DNA from: an uncultured Roseburia sp.
GTDB taxonomy: Bacteria > Bacillota > Clostridia > Lachnospirales > Lachnospiraceae
Direction of reading: 5' to 3'
Length of the DNA stretch: 64,000 bases
NCBI GenBank assembly: GCA_900539115.1
Contig: UQAQ01000013.1
Location: 1 to 64,000 of the forward strand
Shown: one piece after another, positions 24,946-33,145 of the stretch
Layout: each line of letters opens with the position of its first letter
Numbering within the stretch: the first letter of the stretch is position 1
Notes under the pieces: model-generated
Told to the model about the DNA's origin: nothing
Seen by the model: the letters and a program-made list of their open reading frames with translations, nothing else
Database searches by the model: none
Made by a program: the position numbers and the translations under genes

Positions 24946-25890
24946 CTAAAACAGTTTTATCCTCTCGTTTATAAGTACACAAAGTCTCTCCTGCATATAC
25001 TCCGGCAGAAAAGACGCTCTGCACATAGATATAAATGTCTCTTTTTTCTCAACAAGTAATCCTATCATTTTCTCCGCAGATGTGTGGCTGATGCCACATT
25101 CATCGGCAAAAACCCTAAAATCTTTCCGCCGTAAATTCATCTTTTTTCCATTCATGGCAAGCGCAAACTGCTCTTTATCTTCCGGCATAATAACATTAAC
25201 CGGGAGCAGATCATATGCCGGCGAAAGCACGTATTTCTCACTTCCTTCCTCCGTCTCTATAAGAGAAAAGTTTTTAAGATGCATATCCGAATTTCCGACT
25301 ACAAAAGAAAAAAGTAACCGCAAATACAATTCTGTCATATCCAGTCCTTTTCGGCTTGAATATTTACGAATTATCTTTGCACATCTTTCATAAGACCCCC
25401 GGTATTTATCCTGTGTAAGCCTAAGATCCAGCTGGCAGAAATCCTCCATCGCTAACATTTTCACATCATTTTTCTCAAATATTCGGTCCACTCTTTTGGT
25501 GATATACGCAAATTCTTTCCTGCCTTTCATCAGGGCATGCGGAACGGTTGAAATTCCAATCGAATCTGCCATTGTCATTACGAGCTGCTCTGCCTCCGGC
25601 AAGGAATCAAATTCCTCTACCTGCGGTTTCAAAATATAGCCACTTGGATAATTGATCAATGTTAATCTAGGCTTTTTCGTCTGAGAAAACAAGTGCAGCG
25701 ACAACTTTTTCTGCACTCCGGGAACGGTATAACCCTTTTGAATCGTCTCCGTTGCAAGTTGTGTTAATGCCTGCTCATCTATCTCAATTTCCGGAAGTGT
25801 CTCTGTCATAAAAAAATGTTTGATGCACGTCTTATGCCATCCGGTTTCCTCCTTCGTTCTCAATGGTTTTCCACAGCACAAACAATTCAT
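24946..25890 (-). CDS. hipT: HipT-like serine/threonine kinase toxin (split HipA C-terminal part)
   Basis: 314-residue HipA-family kinase that lacks the N-terminal subdomain found in full HipA; that part is the separate upstream gene. It opens with a small Cys motif (CLCCGKPL..WHKTC). The activation-loop region reads GYTVPGVQKK, where HipA has Ser150 (SVAG), so the likely autophosphorylated residue here is Thr55. The catalytic Asp is D202 in GNSDMHLKN, with N207, and the metal-binding Asp is D227 in SPAYDLLP. Known HipT of enteropathogenic E. coli phosphorylates tryptophanyl-tRNA synthetase; the target here is unknown. The start overlaps the hipS stop by four bases (ATGA) after GGGGGG. All core kinase residues are intact, so it should be active. 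Confidence 0.88.
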   Translation of the reverse strand: MNCLCCGKPLRTKEETGWHKTCIKHFFMTETLPEIEIDEQALTQLATETIQKGYTVPGVQKKLSLHLFSQTKKPRLTLINYPSGYILKPQVEEFDSLPEAEQLVMTMADSIGISTVPHALMKGRKEFAYITKRVDRIFEKNDVKMLAMEDFCQLDLRLTQDKYRGSYERCAKIIRKYSSRKGLDMTELYLRLLFSFVVGNSDMHLKNFSLIETEEGSEKYVLSPAYDLLPVNVIMPEDKEQFALAMNGKKMNLRRKDFRVFADECGISHTSAEKMIGLLVEKKETFISMCRASFLPEYMQERLCVLINERIKLF

Positions 25891-26222
25891 ATTTTATCCC
25901 CCCGTATACTAACATTTCCAATCGCATCCTTGCAGGCAACCAGCAATAATCCAAATCGATCTGCTGTATCAATCTTCCAATTACGACTGACTACATTTAA
26001 TAACCATCCTTCCGGAATCAAACCATCAAAAAAAGGAAATAATGTCTTCGATTTATATTCTTTCTCCGACAATGGCAATGTAAGCGAAACCCCTTTTGCC
26101 TCTGGCTTTTTTCGATATTCCTCGTCATAGGAAAACAAATATCCCTCATCCGTCTCACGAACAACCCCGGCAAAAACATTACAAACATAAACATATGCGG
26201 TTCGAAACGAATTTTCCATCAT
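25887..26222 (-). CDS. hipS: HipS-like antitoxin (HipA N-terminal domain protein)
   Basis: 111 residues equal to the N-terminal subdomain-1 of HipA: AYVYVCNVFAGVVRETDEGYLFSY, then VSLTLPLSE and FPFFDGLIPEGWLLNVVSR, ending in the FGLLLVACKDAIGNV block. In the E. coli HipBST system the equivalent HipS neutralises HipT. The gene overlaps hipB by four bases and hipT by four bases, so all three are translationally coupled. Two ATG codons in a row start it, six bases from AAAGGA. Confidence 0.85.
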   Translation of the reverse strand: MMENSFRTAYVYVCNVFAGVVRETDEGYLFSYDEEYRKKPEAKGVSLTLPLSEKEYKSKTLFPFFDGLIPEGWLLNVVSRNWKIDTADRFGLLLVACKDAIGNVSIRGDKI

Positions 26223-26422
26223 TCATCATCCTTTCTTCCCGGAACAGTCTCCATATCGAACATGGCTAGTGCCACATTTACCTTGTCCATTCGAAGTGTT
26301 TCCTTTCCCTGTTCTAATTCCCGTACAAACCGAAGTCCCAGTCCGGACCGTATTGCAAATTCTTCCTGCGTAAGTCCTGCTTTCTTTCGATTTTCTTTTA
26401 CAAAACGAGCAATTTTATTCAT
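26219..26422 (-). CDS. hipB: HipB-like HTH repressor/antitoxin
   Basis: 67-residue Xre-family protein, essentially one helix-turn-helix: VKENRKKAGLTQEEFAIRSG and LRFVRELEQGKETLRMDKV. It is the DNA-binding member of the HipBST operon and should repress it through the three palindromes at 26457-26557. The start is the ATG at 26420-26422, six bases after AGAGGG; an upstream ATG six codons earlier has no site. Confidence 0.88.
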   Translation of the reverse strand: MNKIARFVKENRKKAGLTQEEFAIRSGLGLRFVRELEQGKETLRMDKVNVALAMFDMETVPGRKDDE

Positions 26423-26452
26423 ATCGGTCCCTCTTCTCATCTTTATACCGCA

Positions 26453-26481
26453 ATATTACACCCAAACGGGTATAATTTCAA
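26453..26481 (-). promoter_or_regulatory. Promoter of hipBST
   Basis: TTGAAA (26476-26481) and TAATAT (26453-26458) on the minus strand, 17 bases apart. Operator 1 fills the spacer almost exactly, so repressor binding would block RNA polymerase. Confidence 0.8.
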
Positions 26482-26557
26482 GGTATTTTTTTCATTTTTA
26501 TACCCTTTTGGGTATAAATATAACCTTTATGCGCAGTTCTATACCTTATCGGGTATA
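26457..26557. promoter_or_regulatory. Three palindromic HipB operators
   Basis: Three copies of TATACCC-N4-GGGTATA: 26457-26474 (left arm TACACCC), 26499-26516 (perfect) and 26540-26557 (left arm TATACCT). Centres are 42 and 41 bases apart, about four helical turns, so bound dimers would lie on one face. The third overlaps the last codons of the cysteine-rich gene. Confidence 0.85.
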
Positions 26558-27490
26558 ATTTTTACAAAATTCGCACCCACTCTTCTGCCCGATACAGTCT
26601 TCACAGTCCCGGCAGACCGGAAGCACATCTTCCTTGCTCACAAGATAGATGCCCGCCACACTCATCGCCGGCTGCATCGATCCATTTTCATATGAAACGC
26701 CTGCTTTTTCGGCTTTCATCAACGACAAAAGTGTTTCCGTCATTTCCATCTCCATGCCATAAAATCCCGGTCCAAATGCCGGACTGCAATACCTCTCTTC
26801 CATCACACTATGCTTTCTGCCAAGATACCCCTGCAGCCAGTCGCGTATCACGTCAAGACAGGCGATCTGAAAAATCTCAAAATAATACTGTTTCAGGAGA
26901 GCATCATCTTCTGCCACTTTCCGGTCCGGCGCATGAAAAGTATAAAGATAGCCGCCCTCTACCTGACTTCGGTCGATCTTTGCAAGTACCCGGCAGGGAA
27001 TCTTCTGTCCACCAAATTCAAAATATCCATCCTGAACACATTCTGCAGAAAATGGCTGCAATAACACCGGCACGCGGTACAGATACTTATATTGTTCCAA
27101 AACCGTTGCAATATTATGAATTGCCTTTGCCCTGTGTTCGCGGTACATTTCCTTATCCATCTTATCCCACGACGCGATCTGAGCCATCCGCTCCCAGATA
27201 TCCTCGCGGAGATTCCCGATATTTACCGATAATATTTCTTCTTTTTGTCCTAACCGCTCTAACACCTTTTCGTACATCTCCGGCTGGTGTACCACAGTAC
27301 ACTGACTGCAATCTTTTATCTTCTGTCCTTTCGGGTCCAGAAAATAAGACGGTGTCCCGATACAGTTCTTCTGCAGATAAAGCGGGCAGTAACAAAACAG
27401 GCAGTTAAAATTATCGACACATTCCACCTTATGACAGGGAAAATATTCACATTCTTTGTTTTGAAAAAATTTGTAACTGTTCTTTCTCAT
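26546..27490 (-). CDS. Cysteine-rich small domain fused to a MetH-activation-like domain
   Basis: 314 residues. The N-terminus is a Cys-rich small domain with nine cysteines in the first 64 residues (C14, C19, C24, C30, C33, C35, C43, C61, C64), known from proteins near cobalamin genes. Residues about 165-290 look like the activation domain of cobalamin-dependent methionine synthase: a long helix, CSPAFGPGFYGMEMEMTE in the place of the RxSPGYG loop, then a MQPAMSVAGIYLVSKED block. The end has a second cysteine cluster (C293, C296, C299, C306, C309). This suggests an iron-sulfur or zinc protein acting on a corrinoid enzyme. The function is inferred only. It starts inside the stop of a small membrane ORF (ATGA overlap). 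Confidence 0.6.
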   Translation of the reverse strand: MRKNSYKFFQNKECEYFPCHKVECVDNFNCLFCYCPLYLQKNCIGTPSYFLDPKGQKIKDCSQCTVVHQPEMYEKVLERLGQKEEILSVNIGNLREDIWERMAQIASWDKMDKEMYREHRAKAIHNIATVLEQYKYLYRVPVLLQPFSAECVQDGYFEFGGQKIPCRVLAKIDRSQVEGGYLYTFHAPDRKVAEDDALLKQYYFEIFQIACLDVIRDWLQGYLGRKHSVMEERYCSPAFGPGFYGMEMEMTETLLSLMKAEKAGVSYENGSMQPAMSVAGIYLVSKEDVLPVCRDCEDCIGQKSGCEFCKNYTR

Positions 27491-27681
27491 TTTACAATTT
27501 TACCCTCCGGAAGATATTTTTGTATCTTCTCACACAAAATTTCGGTATCAATTAAAAGCAACATAATGATATAATAAAAAACGCTTGTTCGCAGGATCAG
27601 TGCCGGTTCAAAATACATGCAGCTGAAACAGAAACAAGCGCGTAGTAATATAGCTCCCGATATGATTATTAACCCAAGCAC
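27487..27681 (-). CDS. Possible 64-residue membrane protein
   Basis: A GTG-started frame (start after GGGGA with almost no spacing) encodes two hydrophobic segments, LGLIIISGAILLRACFCFSC and TSVFYYIIMLLLIDTEILCE, and a charged end KIQKYLPEGKIVK. Its stop overlaps the start of the cysteine-rich gene by four bases and the GGAGGG of that gene lies in its 3' end, which argues for translation. The poor start site leaves doubt; the true start may be elsewhere in the frame. Confidence 0.4.
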   Translation of the reverse strand: MLGLIIISGAILLRACFCFSCMYFEPALILRTSVFYYIIMLLLIDTEILCEKIQKYLPEGKIVK

Positions 27682-27697
27682 TCCCCTATCGGTTAAA

Positions 27698-28369
27698 CTA
27701 TCTTATTTTTTCTTCGTACTCCATTGCTTTCCGGAATGCCTGTACATTTTTCACCACATCGCCGTGGAACACTTTGGTTCCCGCTACGATTACATTGGCT
27801 CCGGCATCCATAACTTCGTAAATATTATTGAGATCCACGCCACCATCTACTTCGATATCCACATCCAATTTATTTTCATCAATGTAGGTGCGGAGACGGC
27901 GAATCTTATCAAAGGTATCCTTACGTATTTTCTGTCCTCCGTATCCAGGCTCTACCGTCATGATAAGAACCATATATAATTTGGGAAGAATATGTAAAAT
28001 CCCATCAATATCTGTCATCGGCTTAATTGCTACTGCCGGCTTTTTCCCTGCTTTAATAATTTCATCAATCGTCGCTTCCAGATTGTCGCAGGCTTCAGCA
28101 TGTACCGTAATTCCATCGGATCCCGCATAGGCAAACTCGCGCACATAACGAATCGGTTCCTGCACCATAAGATGCACGTCAAAAAAAGTATCCGTACATC
28201 CACGGATGCCTTCGATCACGGGGATTCCAAACGAAATATTATTTACAAACATTCCATCCATGATATCAATATGGATATAATCTGCTCCCGCTTTGATCAC
28301 GGTGTCGAGTTCTTCTCCAAGTCTCGCGACATCAGCTGCCAAAATCGAAGTTGATAACTTATAATTCAT
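27698..28369 (-). CDS. rpe: Ribulose-phosphate 3-epimerase
   Basis: 223-residue TIM-barrel enzyme that interconverts ribulose 5-phosphate and xylulose 5-phosphate. Visible: KLSTSILAADVARLGEEL, the metal-site HIDIMDGMFVNNISFG, DVHLMVQEPIRYV, the phosphate-binding VEPGYGGQKI and VDGGVDLNNI, GANVIVAGTKVF. The usual VNPGFGGQ is VEPGYGGQ here, a small variation. It follows rsgA by 18 bases, the normal Firmicutes neighbour; the thiN gene that often comes next is absent. Confidence 0.96.
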   Translation of the reverse strand: MNYKLSTSILAADVARLGEELDTVIKAGADYIHIDIMDGMFVNNISFGIPVIEGIRGCTDTFFDVHLMVQEPIRYVREFAYAGSDGITVHAEACDNLEATIDEIIKAGKKPAVAIKPMTDIDGILHILPKLYMVLIMTVEPGYGGQKIRKDTFDKIRRLRTYIDENKLDVDIEVDGGVDLNNIYEVMDAGANVIVAGTKVFHGDVVKNVQAFRKAMEYEEKIR

Positions 28370-28387
28370 AGTCTTCCCCCATTTTCA

Positions 28388-29290
28388 TTAGTTGTATTTT
28401 CTCTTTTCCCATTCTTTTAATTCCTCATACATCTGAAGATAATTTTCATAACGAACCGAACTGATCTGCCCGTTCTCCAATGCTTCTTTTACTTTGCAAT
28501 CCGGTTCATGCGTATGGGTACACCCCAAAAATCTGCATTGCCCCTCATACGGATGAAATTCCGAAAAATAATCTTTTAATTCTTCTTTCGTAATATCCGG
28601 AATCTTCAATGAACTAAATCCCGGTGTATCAAACAGGTACGTGGAGGCATTGATACAGAACAATTCGGAATGTCTCGTTGTATGCCGTCCTCGTCCGATT
28701 TTTTCACTTACCGAACCGGTTTCCATCTTTGCTTTCGGATACAGTTCATTGAGCGTGCTTGACTTTCCCACGCCGGAAGGTCCGGCTAATACCGTCGTCT
28801 TTCCCTCCAGAAGTTTCTGCAGATCAGACAATCCGATCTTTTCCTTTGTGCTGATGGAAAGCACCTGATTGACACATTTTTCATAGATTCCCATCAGCCG
28901 AACTTCCTCTTCTTCCGACACAATATCCGATTTATTAAAACAGATCACCGTCTCGACTCCCTGCCGTTCCATCATAACCAGAAAACGGTCCAGCAGATTG
29001 AGATTTGGCATCGGGTCAGCCATGGCAAATAATACAACTGCCTGATCTACATTTGCCACTTCCGGCCGTATCAAATGATTCTTCCGAGGTAAAACCTCTT
29101 CGATATTTCCTATTTTTTCCTCTTTTGAAACAACCTGAATCCGCACATTATCCCCGACAAGCGGCTTAATCTTATCTTTACGGAAACCGCCTTTGGCTTT
29201 ACATTCGTAAGTGTGCAAAGTACCGTCGTCCTCACAGTTTACATAGTAAAACCCGGCGATTCCCTTAATGATCTTTCCTGTCAATTCCAT
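28388..29290 (-). CDS. rsgA: Small ribosomal subunit biogenesis GTPase RsgA
   Basis: 300-residue circularly permuted GTPase that matures the 30S subunit. An N-terminal OB fold is followed by the permuted motifs: CFNKSDIV (G4) comes before the P loop LAGPSGVGKSSTLNEL (G1) and LFDTPGFSSL (G3). The C-terminal zinc knuckle is C252, C257, H259, C265 in CRFLGCTHTHEPDC. The ATG overlaps the prkC stop by one base (TAATG). Confidence 0.97.
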   Translation of the reverse strand: MELTGKIIKGIAGFYYVNCEDDGTLHTYECKAKGGFRKDKIKPLVGDNVRIQVVSKEEKIGNIEEVLPRKNHLIRPEVANVDQAVVLFAMADPMPNLNLLDRFLVMMERQGVETVICFNKSDIVSEEEEVRLMGIYEKCVNQVLSISTKEKIGLSDLQKLLEGKTTVLAGPSGVGKSSTLNELYPKAKMETGSVSEKIGRGRHTTRHSELFCINASTYLFDTPGFSSLKIPDITKEELKDYFSEFHPYEGQCRFLGCTHTHEPDCKVKEALENGQISSVRYENYLQMYEELKEWEKRKYN

Positions 29291-31341
29291 TAATTTGAAA
29301 CCCTCTTAAAGGTTACATTGTATGTCGCAACCTGCTGTCCATCACGGTAAACCGTGATTTCTCCCTGATTTGCGCTGCTTCCCTTAATTCCATCCAATGT
29401 CCAAGGGAAATCATAATACGTTTTTTGTTCTTCACGAACCGTCGTCGTATTTCCATCCTGTTTCAGGACAACTTTGATTGTTCCACTGTCTGTCTCATAT
29501 TCAAATGGATTGGCGATCGTAACGCTTCCTTCATACGTGTACGTCGTTTCCGGTCCAAGGCTGAGCGTAATATCTACGGTACTTCCTTCTTCTACTTCAC
29601 TGCCGCTTGATACACTCTGTACACAGACACGGTTTTTCTGTGTAGTAGAGTAGCTCTTTGTCTCGGAACCATACTTCAATCCAACTTTTTCAAGGGCACT
29701 CTTTGCCTGACTTCTTGTCATACCAAGAAGGTTTGGCACTTTTACATATTTTGTCTCTTCTCCCTTACTTGGATAAATGGTAATTGTAGCACCTTTATCT
29801 ACTTTTTTGCCGGCTGCCGGCTTCGTATAAGCTACTTTGCCGATTGCCTGGGAACTGTAAACATCTTCGCCCTGTTTTACTTTAAAGCCTTTGTCATTCA
29901 ACATCTGGTACGCATCTGTAATCGTATCGCCTGTCGTATCCGGGATGGAAACCTGCTCTACCCCGCTGCTGACGATCAATTCCACTTTACCGCCTTTTGC
30001 TACGGTAGAACCGGCTGCCGGACTGGTCCGGATGACATAGCCTTTTTCAATTTCATCCGAAGCTTCTTCGGTTACGGTACAAGTAATGTCATAATTTGAC
30101 AAATCCGTCTCAACATAATCTTTAATCTTGTTTGCATAATCTTCCAGTGTAATCTCATCACCGGAAGTATCAGAACCCGGTTTTGCCGTTTCACTGGCGG
30201 TAGTGGATGAGCTGCCGGAATTACTGTCTGGTTTTGCACTTCCCCAGAAACCGAGGACGCGTCCAACCATATACAATACAACAAGTCCGATGATGATCGC
30301 TACTCCGATACTTCCAAATACCAGTGCTTTTTCCAGTTTCGGATCGACATCCGAATTGCTCTCCGGTTCTTCCGGCTCTTCCGGTTCCTGCGGCTCCGGT
30401 TTCTGCTCAACCGGTCCCATTCCTTTGCGGGAAGCATCGCGGAGCGTATTGACATCATCTTTTGACATAAATATCGTTCCGTCATTTTTATAAAGATTTC
30501 CGATCACTCCGTAATCTCCTGACGGATCCTGCAGAAACATTTTTAAATCTGCGATCAGATCTGCCACACAGCTGTAACGGAGTTCCGTCTTCTTCTGCAT
30601 ACATTTATTTACAATGTTGCTGATTCCCTTTGGAATCGTCGCATCCAATGCAGCCAGAGGCACAGCTTCTTCCTGAATGTGTGCCAGTGCGATCGCTACG
30701 GCGCTTTCTCCATTGAATGGGAGAGTTCCGCTGAGCATCTCATACATCGTCACACCAAGAGAATAAATATCACTCTTTTCATCGCTGTAACCACCTCTTG
30801 CCTGTTCCGGTGAAATATAATGCACCGATCCCATCGCATTGGCTGTGATTGTATTGGAACTTGCTGCCTTGGCAATTCCAAAATCTGTCACTTTCGCCGT
30901 TCCGTCTCGCGCGATCAGAATATTCTGCGGTTTGATGTCACGGTGAATGATATGATTGCTGTGGGCTGCTTCCAGACCGTTGGCGATCTGAAGTGCGATC
31001 CCTACTGCCTCTTTTACGGACAATTTGCCCTTTTCTTCAATATATTTTTTCAATGTGATTCCATCGACAAGTTCCATAACGATATAATACATACCGTTTT
31101 CTTCTCCGACATCATAGATTCCTACAATGTTTGGATGAGAGATGCCGGCGATGGCCTGTGCCTCTCCACGGAATTTTGTCACAAATTTTGTATCTTCACT
31201 ATAATCCTGTTTTAATATCTTAATGGCAACATAACGGTTTAACCGGTGGCATTTTGCACGGAATACATCAGCCATACCACCACTGCCAACTTTTTCAAGT
31301 ATTTCATAACGATCACCAATAATGGTTCCTATACTTACCAA
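29290..31341 (-). CDS. prkC: PASTA-domain serine/threonine protein kinase PrkC
   Basis: 683-residue Hanks-type receptor kinase that senses cell-wall fragments and phosphorylates division, wall and spore-germination targets. The cytosolic kinase domain is residues 10-270 with VGSGGMADVF, K41 in VAIKIL, HRDIKPQN (D135) and DFG at 153-155. A Pro/Glu-rich juxtamembrane stretch (310-330) precedes one membrane helix (about 340-360). Outside are a Ser/Thr-rich linker and three PASTA repeats (about 396-460, 463-527, 532-598) and a further beta-type tail to 683. Start is TTG, seven bases from GGAGG. It is paired with its phosphatase stp 22 bases upstream. Confidence 0.96.
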   Translation of the reverse strand: MVSIGTIIGDRYEILEKVGSGGMADVFRAKCHRLNRYVAIKILKQDYSEDTKFVTKFRGEAQAIAGISHPNIVGIYDVGEENGMYYIVMELVDGITLKKYIEEKGKLSVKEAVGIALQIANGLEAAHSNHIIHRDIKPQNILIARDGTAKVTDFGIAKAASSNTITANAMGSVHYISPEQARGGYSDEKSDIYSLGVTMYEMLSGTLPFNGESAVAIALAHIQEEAVPLAALDATIPKGISNIVNKCMQKKTELRYSCVADLIADLKMFLQDPSGDYGVIGNLYKNDGTIFMSKDDVNTLRDASRKGMGPVEQKPEPQEPEEPEEPESNSDVDPKLEKALVFGSIGVAIIIGLVVLYMVGRVLGFWGSAKPDSNSGSSSTTASETAKPGSDTSGDEITLEDYANKIKDYVETDLSNYDITCTVTEEASDEIEKGYVIRTSPAAGSTVAKGGKVELIVSSGVEQVSIPDTTGDTITDAYQMLNDKGFKVKQGEDVYSSQAIGKVAYTKPAAGKKVDKGATITIYPSKGEETKYVKVPNLLGMTRSQAKSALEKVGLKYGSETKSYSTTQKNRVCVQSVSSGSEVEEGSTVDITLSLGPETTYTYEGSVTIANPFEYETDSGTIKVVLKQDGNTTTVREEQKTYYDFPWTLDGIKGSSANQGEITVYRDGQQVATYNVTFKRVSN

Positions 31342-31363
31342 AATAACGCCTCCATTCTCTCTT

Positions 31364-32086
31364 CTAAATTCTCACAAGCACGACACTGATGTTATCTTTT
31401 CCGCCGGCCTTATTTGCCTCGTCAACCAGCTGTCTCGCCGCCTGTTCCATATCTTCCGGATTCTTCTTTATGATTGCTTCCATCGTCTTATCTTCCATCA
31501 TATTCGATAATCCGTCGGAGCACAACAAAAGCACGTCCCCTTCTTCCACTTCGATTTCAAAGCAGTCTGCCTTGACCTCCGGATTGGTTCCAAGAGCCCG
31601 TGTGATAATATTCTTATTTGGATGCGTACGCATCTCTTCTTTTTGCAGTTTTCCGGACTGCACCATCTCTTCTACCAGAGAGTGGTCTACGGTCACCTGT
31701 GTCAAAGATTCTTTACATACATACAATCTCGAATCTCCAACATTGACAACATAAACTGTTTTTCCCAATACCATCGCTGCAACTACCGTCGTTCCCATAC
31801 CATATAAAGACGGATCTTCTTTTGACGCCTGATATACTTTCTCATTCGCCGCCGCTACAGCTTGCTCAAAGATCCCGATCGGGGTGATCTTTGTACTCTT
31901 TTGTATCTGCGATACAACCTCCTCCACACACATTCGTGAAGCGGTATCACCTGCATTGTGACCTCCCATACCATCGGCCACAATAAACAGATTTGGGAAA
32001 CTTCCAATCTCCGTATCCTGACAGAAAACGTAGTCCTGGTTGACAGTTCTCATGCGTCCCGTATCTGTTAACGAAAATGTTTGCAC
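31364..32086 (-). CDS. stp: PP2C-type serine/threonine phosphatase (PrpC/Stp)
   Basis: 240-residue metal-dependent phosphatase that reverses PrkC phosphorylation. PPM motifs: TDTGRMRTVNQDYVF, VADGMGGHNAGDTAS with metal Asp, VNVGDSRLYV, DHSLVEEMV, LLCSDGLSNMM and GGKDNISVVLV. GTG start seven bases after AGGAGG. It sits 12 bases after rlmN and directly before prkC, the standard arrangement. Confidence 0.96.
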   Translation of the reverse strand: MQTFSLTDTGRMRTVNQDYVFCQDTEIGSFPNLFIVADGMGGHNAGDTASRMCVEEVVSQIQKSTKITPIGIFEQAVAAANEKVYQASKEDPSLYGMGTTVVAAMVLGKTVYVVNVGDSRLYVCKESLTQVTVDHSLVEEMVQSGKLQKEEMRTHPNKNIITRALGTNPEVKADCFEIEVEEGDVLLLCSDGLSNMMEDKTMEAIIKKNPEDMEQAARQLVDEANKAGGKDNISVVLVRI

Positions 32087-32098
32087 AGTCTAACCTCC

Positions 32099-33145
32099 TT
32101 ATTCAGAAGTGGGCCGGTTCATAAATTGATTACGTAACTGACCACAGGCAGCATCTATATCGCTCCCCATCTCTCTTCTTATTGTAACATTTATTCGATT
32201 TTCTTCAAGTACTAATTTAAAATCTCTAATGTTTTCTTCTTTCGAACGATGGCATTTTCTCTCTTTTACTTCGTTAAGCGGAATGAGATTGATGTGGCAG
32301 TTCAAGCCTTTGCATCTTCTCGCAAGCTCCAAAGCATGGGCTTTTCCGTCATTCACACCATCGATCATACTATATTCAAAGGTCACTCTGCGACCTGTAT
32401 AGTCAACATATTCACGACAGACAGAAAAAATTTCTTCGATGGAATATTTTTTTGCGATTGGCATCGTTTTTTGTCGAATTTCGTCATTCGGTGCATGGAG
32501 ACTGATTGCCAATGTGATCTGTAATTTTTCTTTCATCAGATCACGGATGCGGTCGACCAGACCACAAGTAGACACCGTGATACTTCTCTGACTGATCTGA
32601 ATCCCCTGTGGATGCGACAGCAGTTTCACAAATCGAATCAGATTGTCATAATTATCAAGCGGTTCGCCCATTCCCATAACGATAACATTGGATACACGCT
32701 CACCGGTCTCCTTCTGAATCTCATAAATCTGCGAAAGCATCTCGCCGGCAGTCAGGCTTCTCGTAAGCCCGGTCAACGTGGACGCACAAAAAGTACATCC
32801 CATCCGGCAGCCGACCTGGGAGGAAATACACACGCTGTTGCCATGATGATATTTCATCCACACACTCTCGATCAGATTGCCATCGGCTAAGGAGAACAGG
32901 TATTTTGCCGTATCTCCGGCTTTTGACATCTGCTTTTTCACAAGCGTCACACCGGAAACCATATAGTTTTCCTTTAATGGTTCCAAAAATGCTTTCGGTA
33001 AATTGGATATTTCTTCCAAATTTTCAACCTGTTTTTTATGGATCCATTCAAATAACTGTTTTCCGCGGAACGTCTTTTGCCCCATACTTTCGGCAAGTTC
33101 TTTCATTTCTTCGATTGTAAGACTTCGCAAATCCTTCTTTTCCAT
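32099..33145 (-). CDS. rlmN: Dual-specificity RNA methyltransferase RlmN
   Basis: 348-residue radical SAM enzyme that makes 2-methyladenosine at A2503 of 23S rRNA and A37 of some tRNAs. The cluster cysteines are C113, C117, C120 in VGCRMGCTFCAS; GMGEPLDNYDN and the C-terminal RREMGSDIDAACGQL with the mechanistic cysteine are present. The reading frame begins directly after the rsmB stop with no gap. Confidence 0.97.
   Translation of the reverse strand: MEKKDLRSLTIEEMKELAESMGQKTFRGKQLFEWIHKKQVENLEEISNLPKAFLEPLKENYMVSGVTLVKKQMSKAGDTAKYLFSLADGNLIESVWMKYHHGNSVCISSQVGCRMGCTFCASTLTGLTRSLTAGEMLSQIYEIQKETGERVSNVIVMGMGEPLDNYDNLIRFVKLLSHPQGIQISQRSITVSTCGLVDRIRDLMKEKLQITLAISLHAPNDEIRQKTMPIAKKYSIEEIFSVCREYVDYTGRRVTFEYSMIDGVNDGKAHALELARRCKGLNCHINLIPLNEVKERKCHRSKEENIRDFKLVLEENRINVTIRREMGSDIDAACGQLRNQFMNRPTSE

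Noticed and set aside
27487..27681. Small membrane ORF as a transposase or phage remnant
   Set aside because: Nothing but hydrophobicity is visible; kept only as a possible small coupled ORF.
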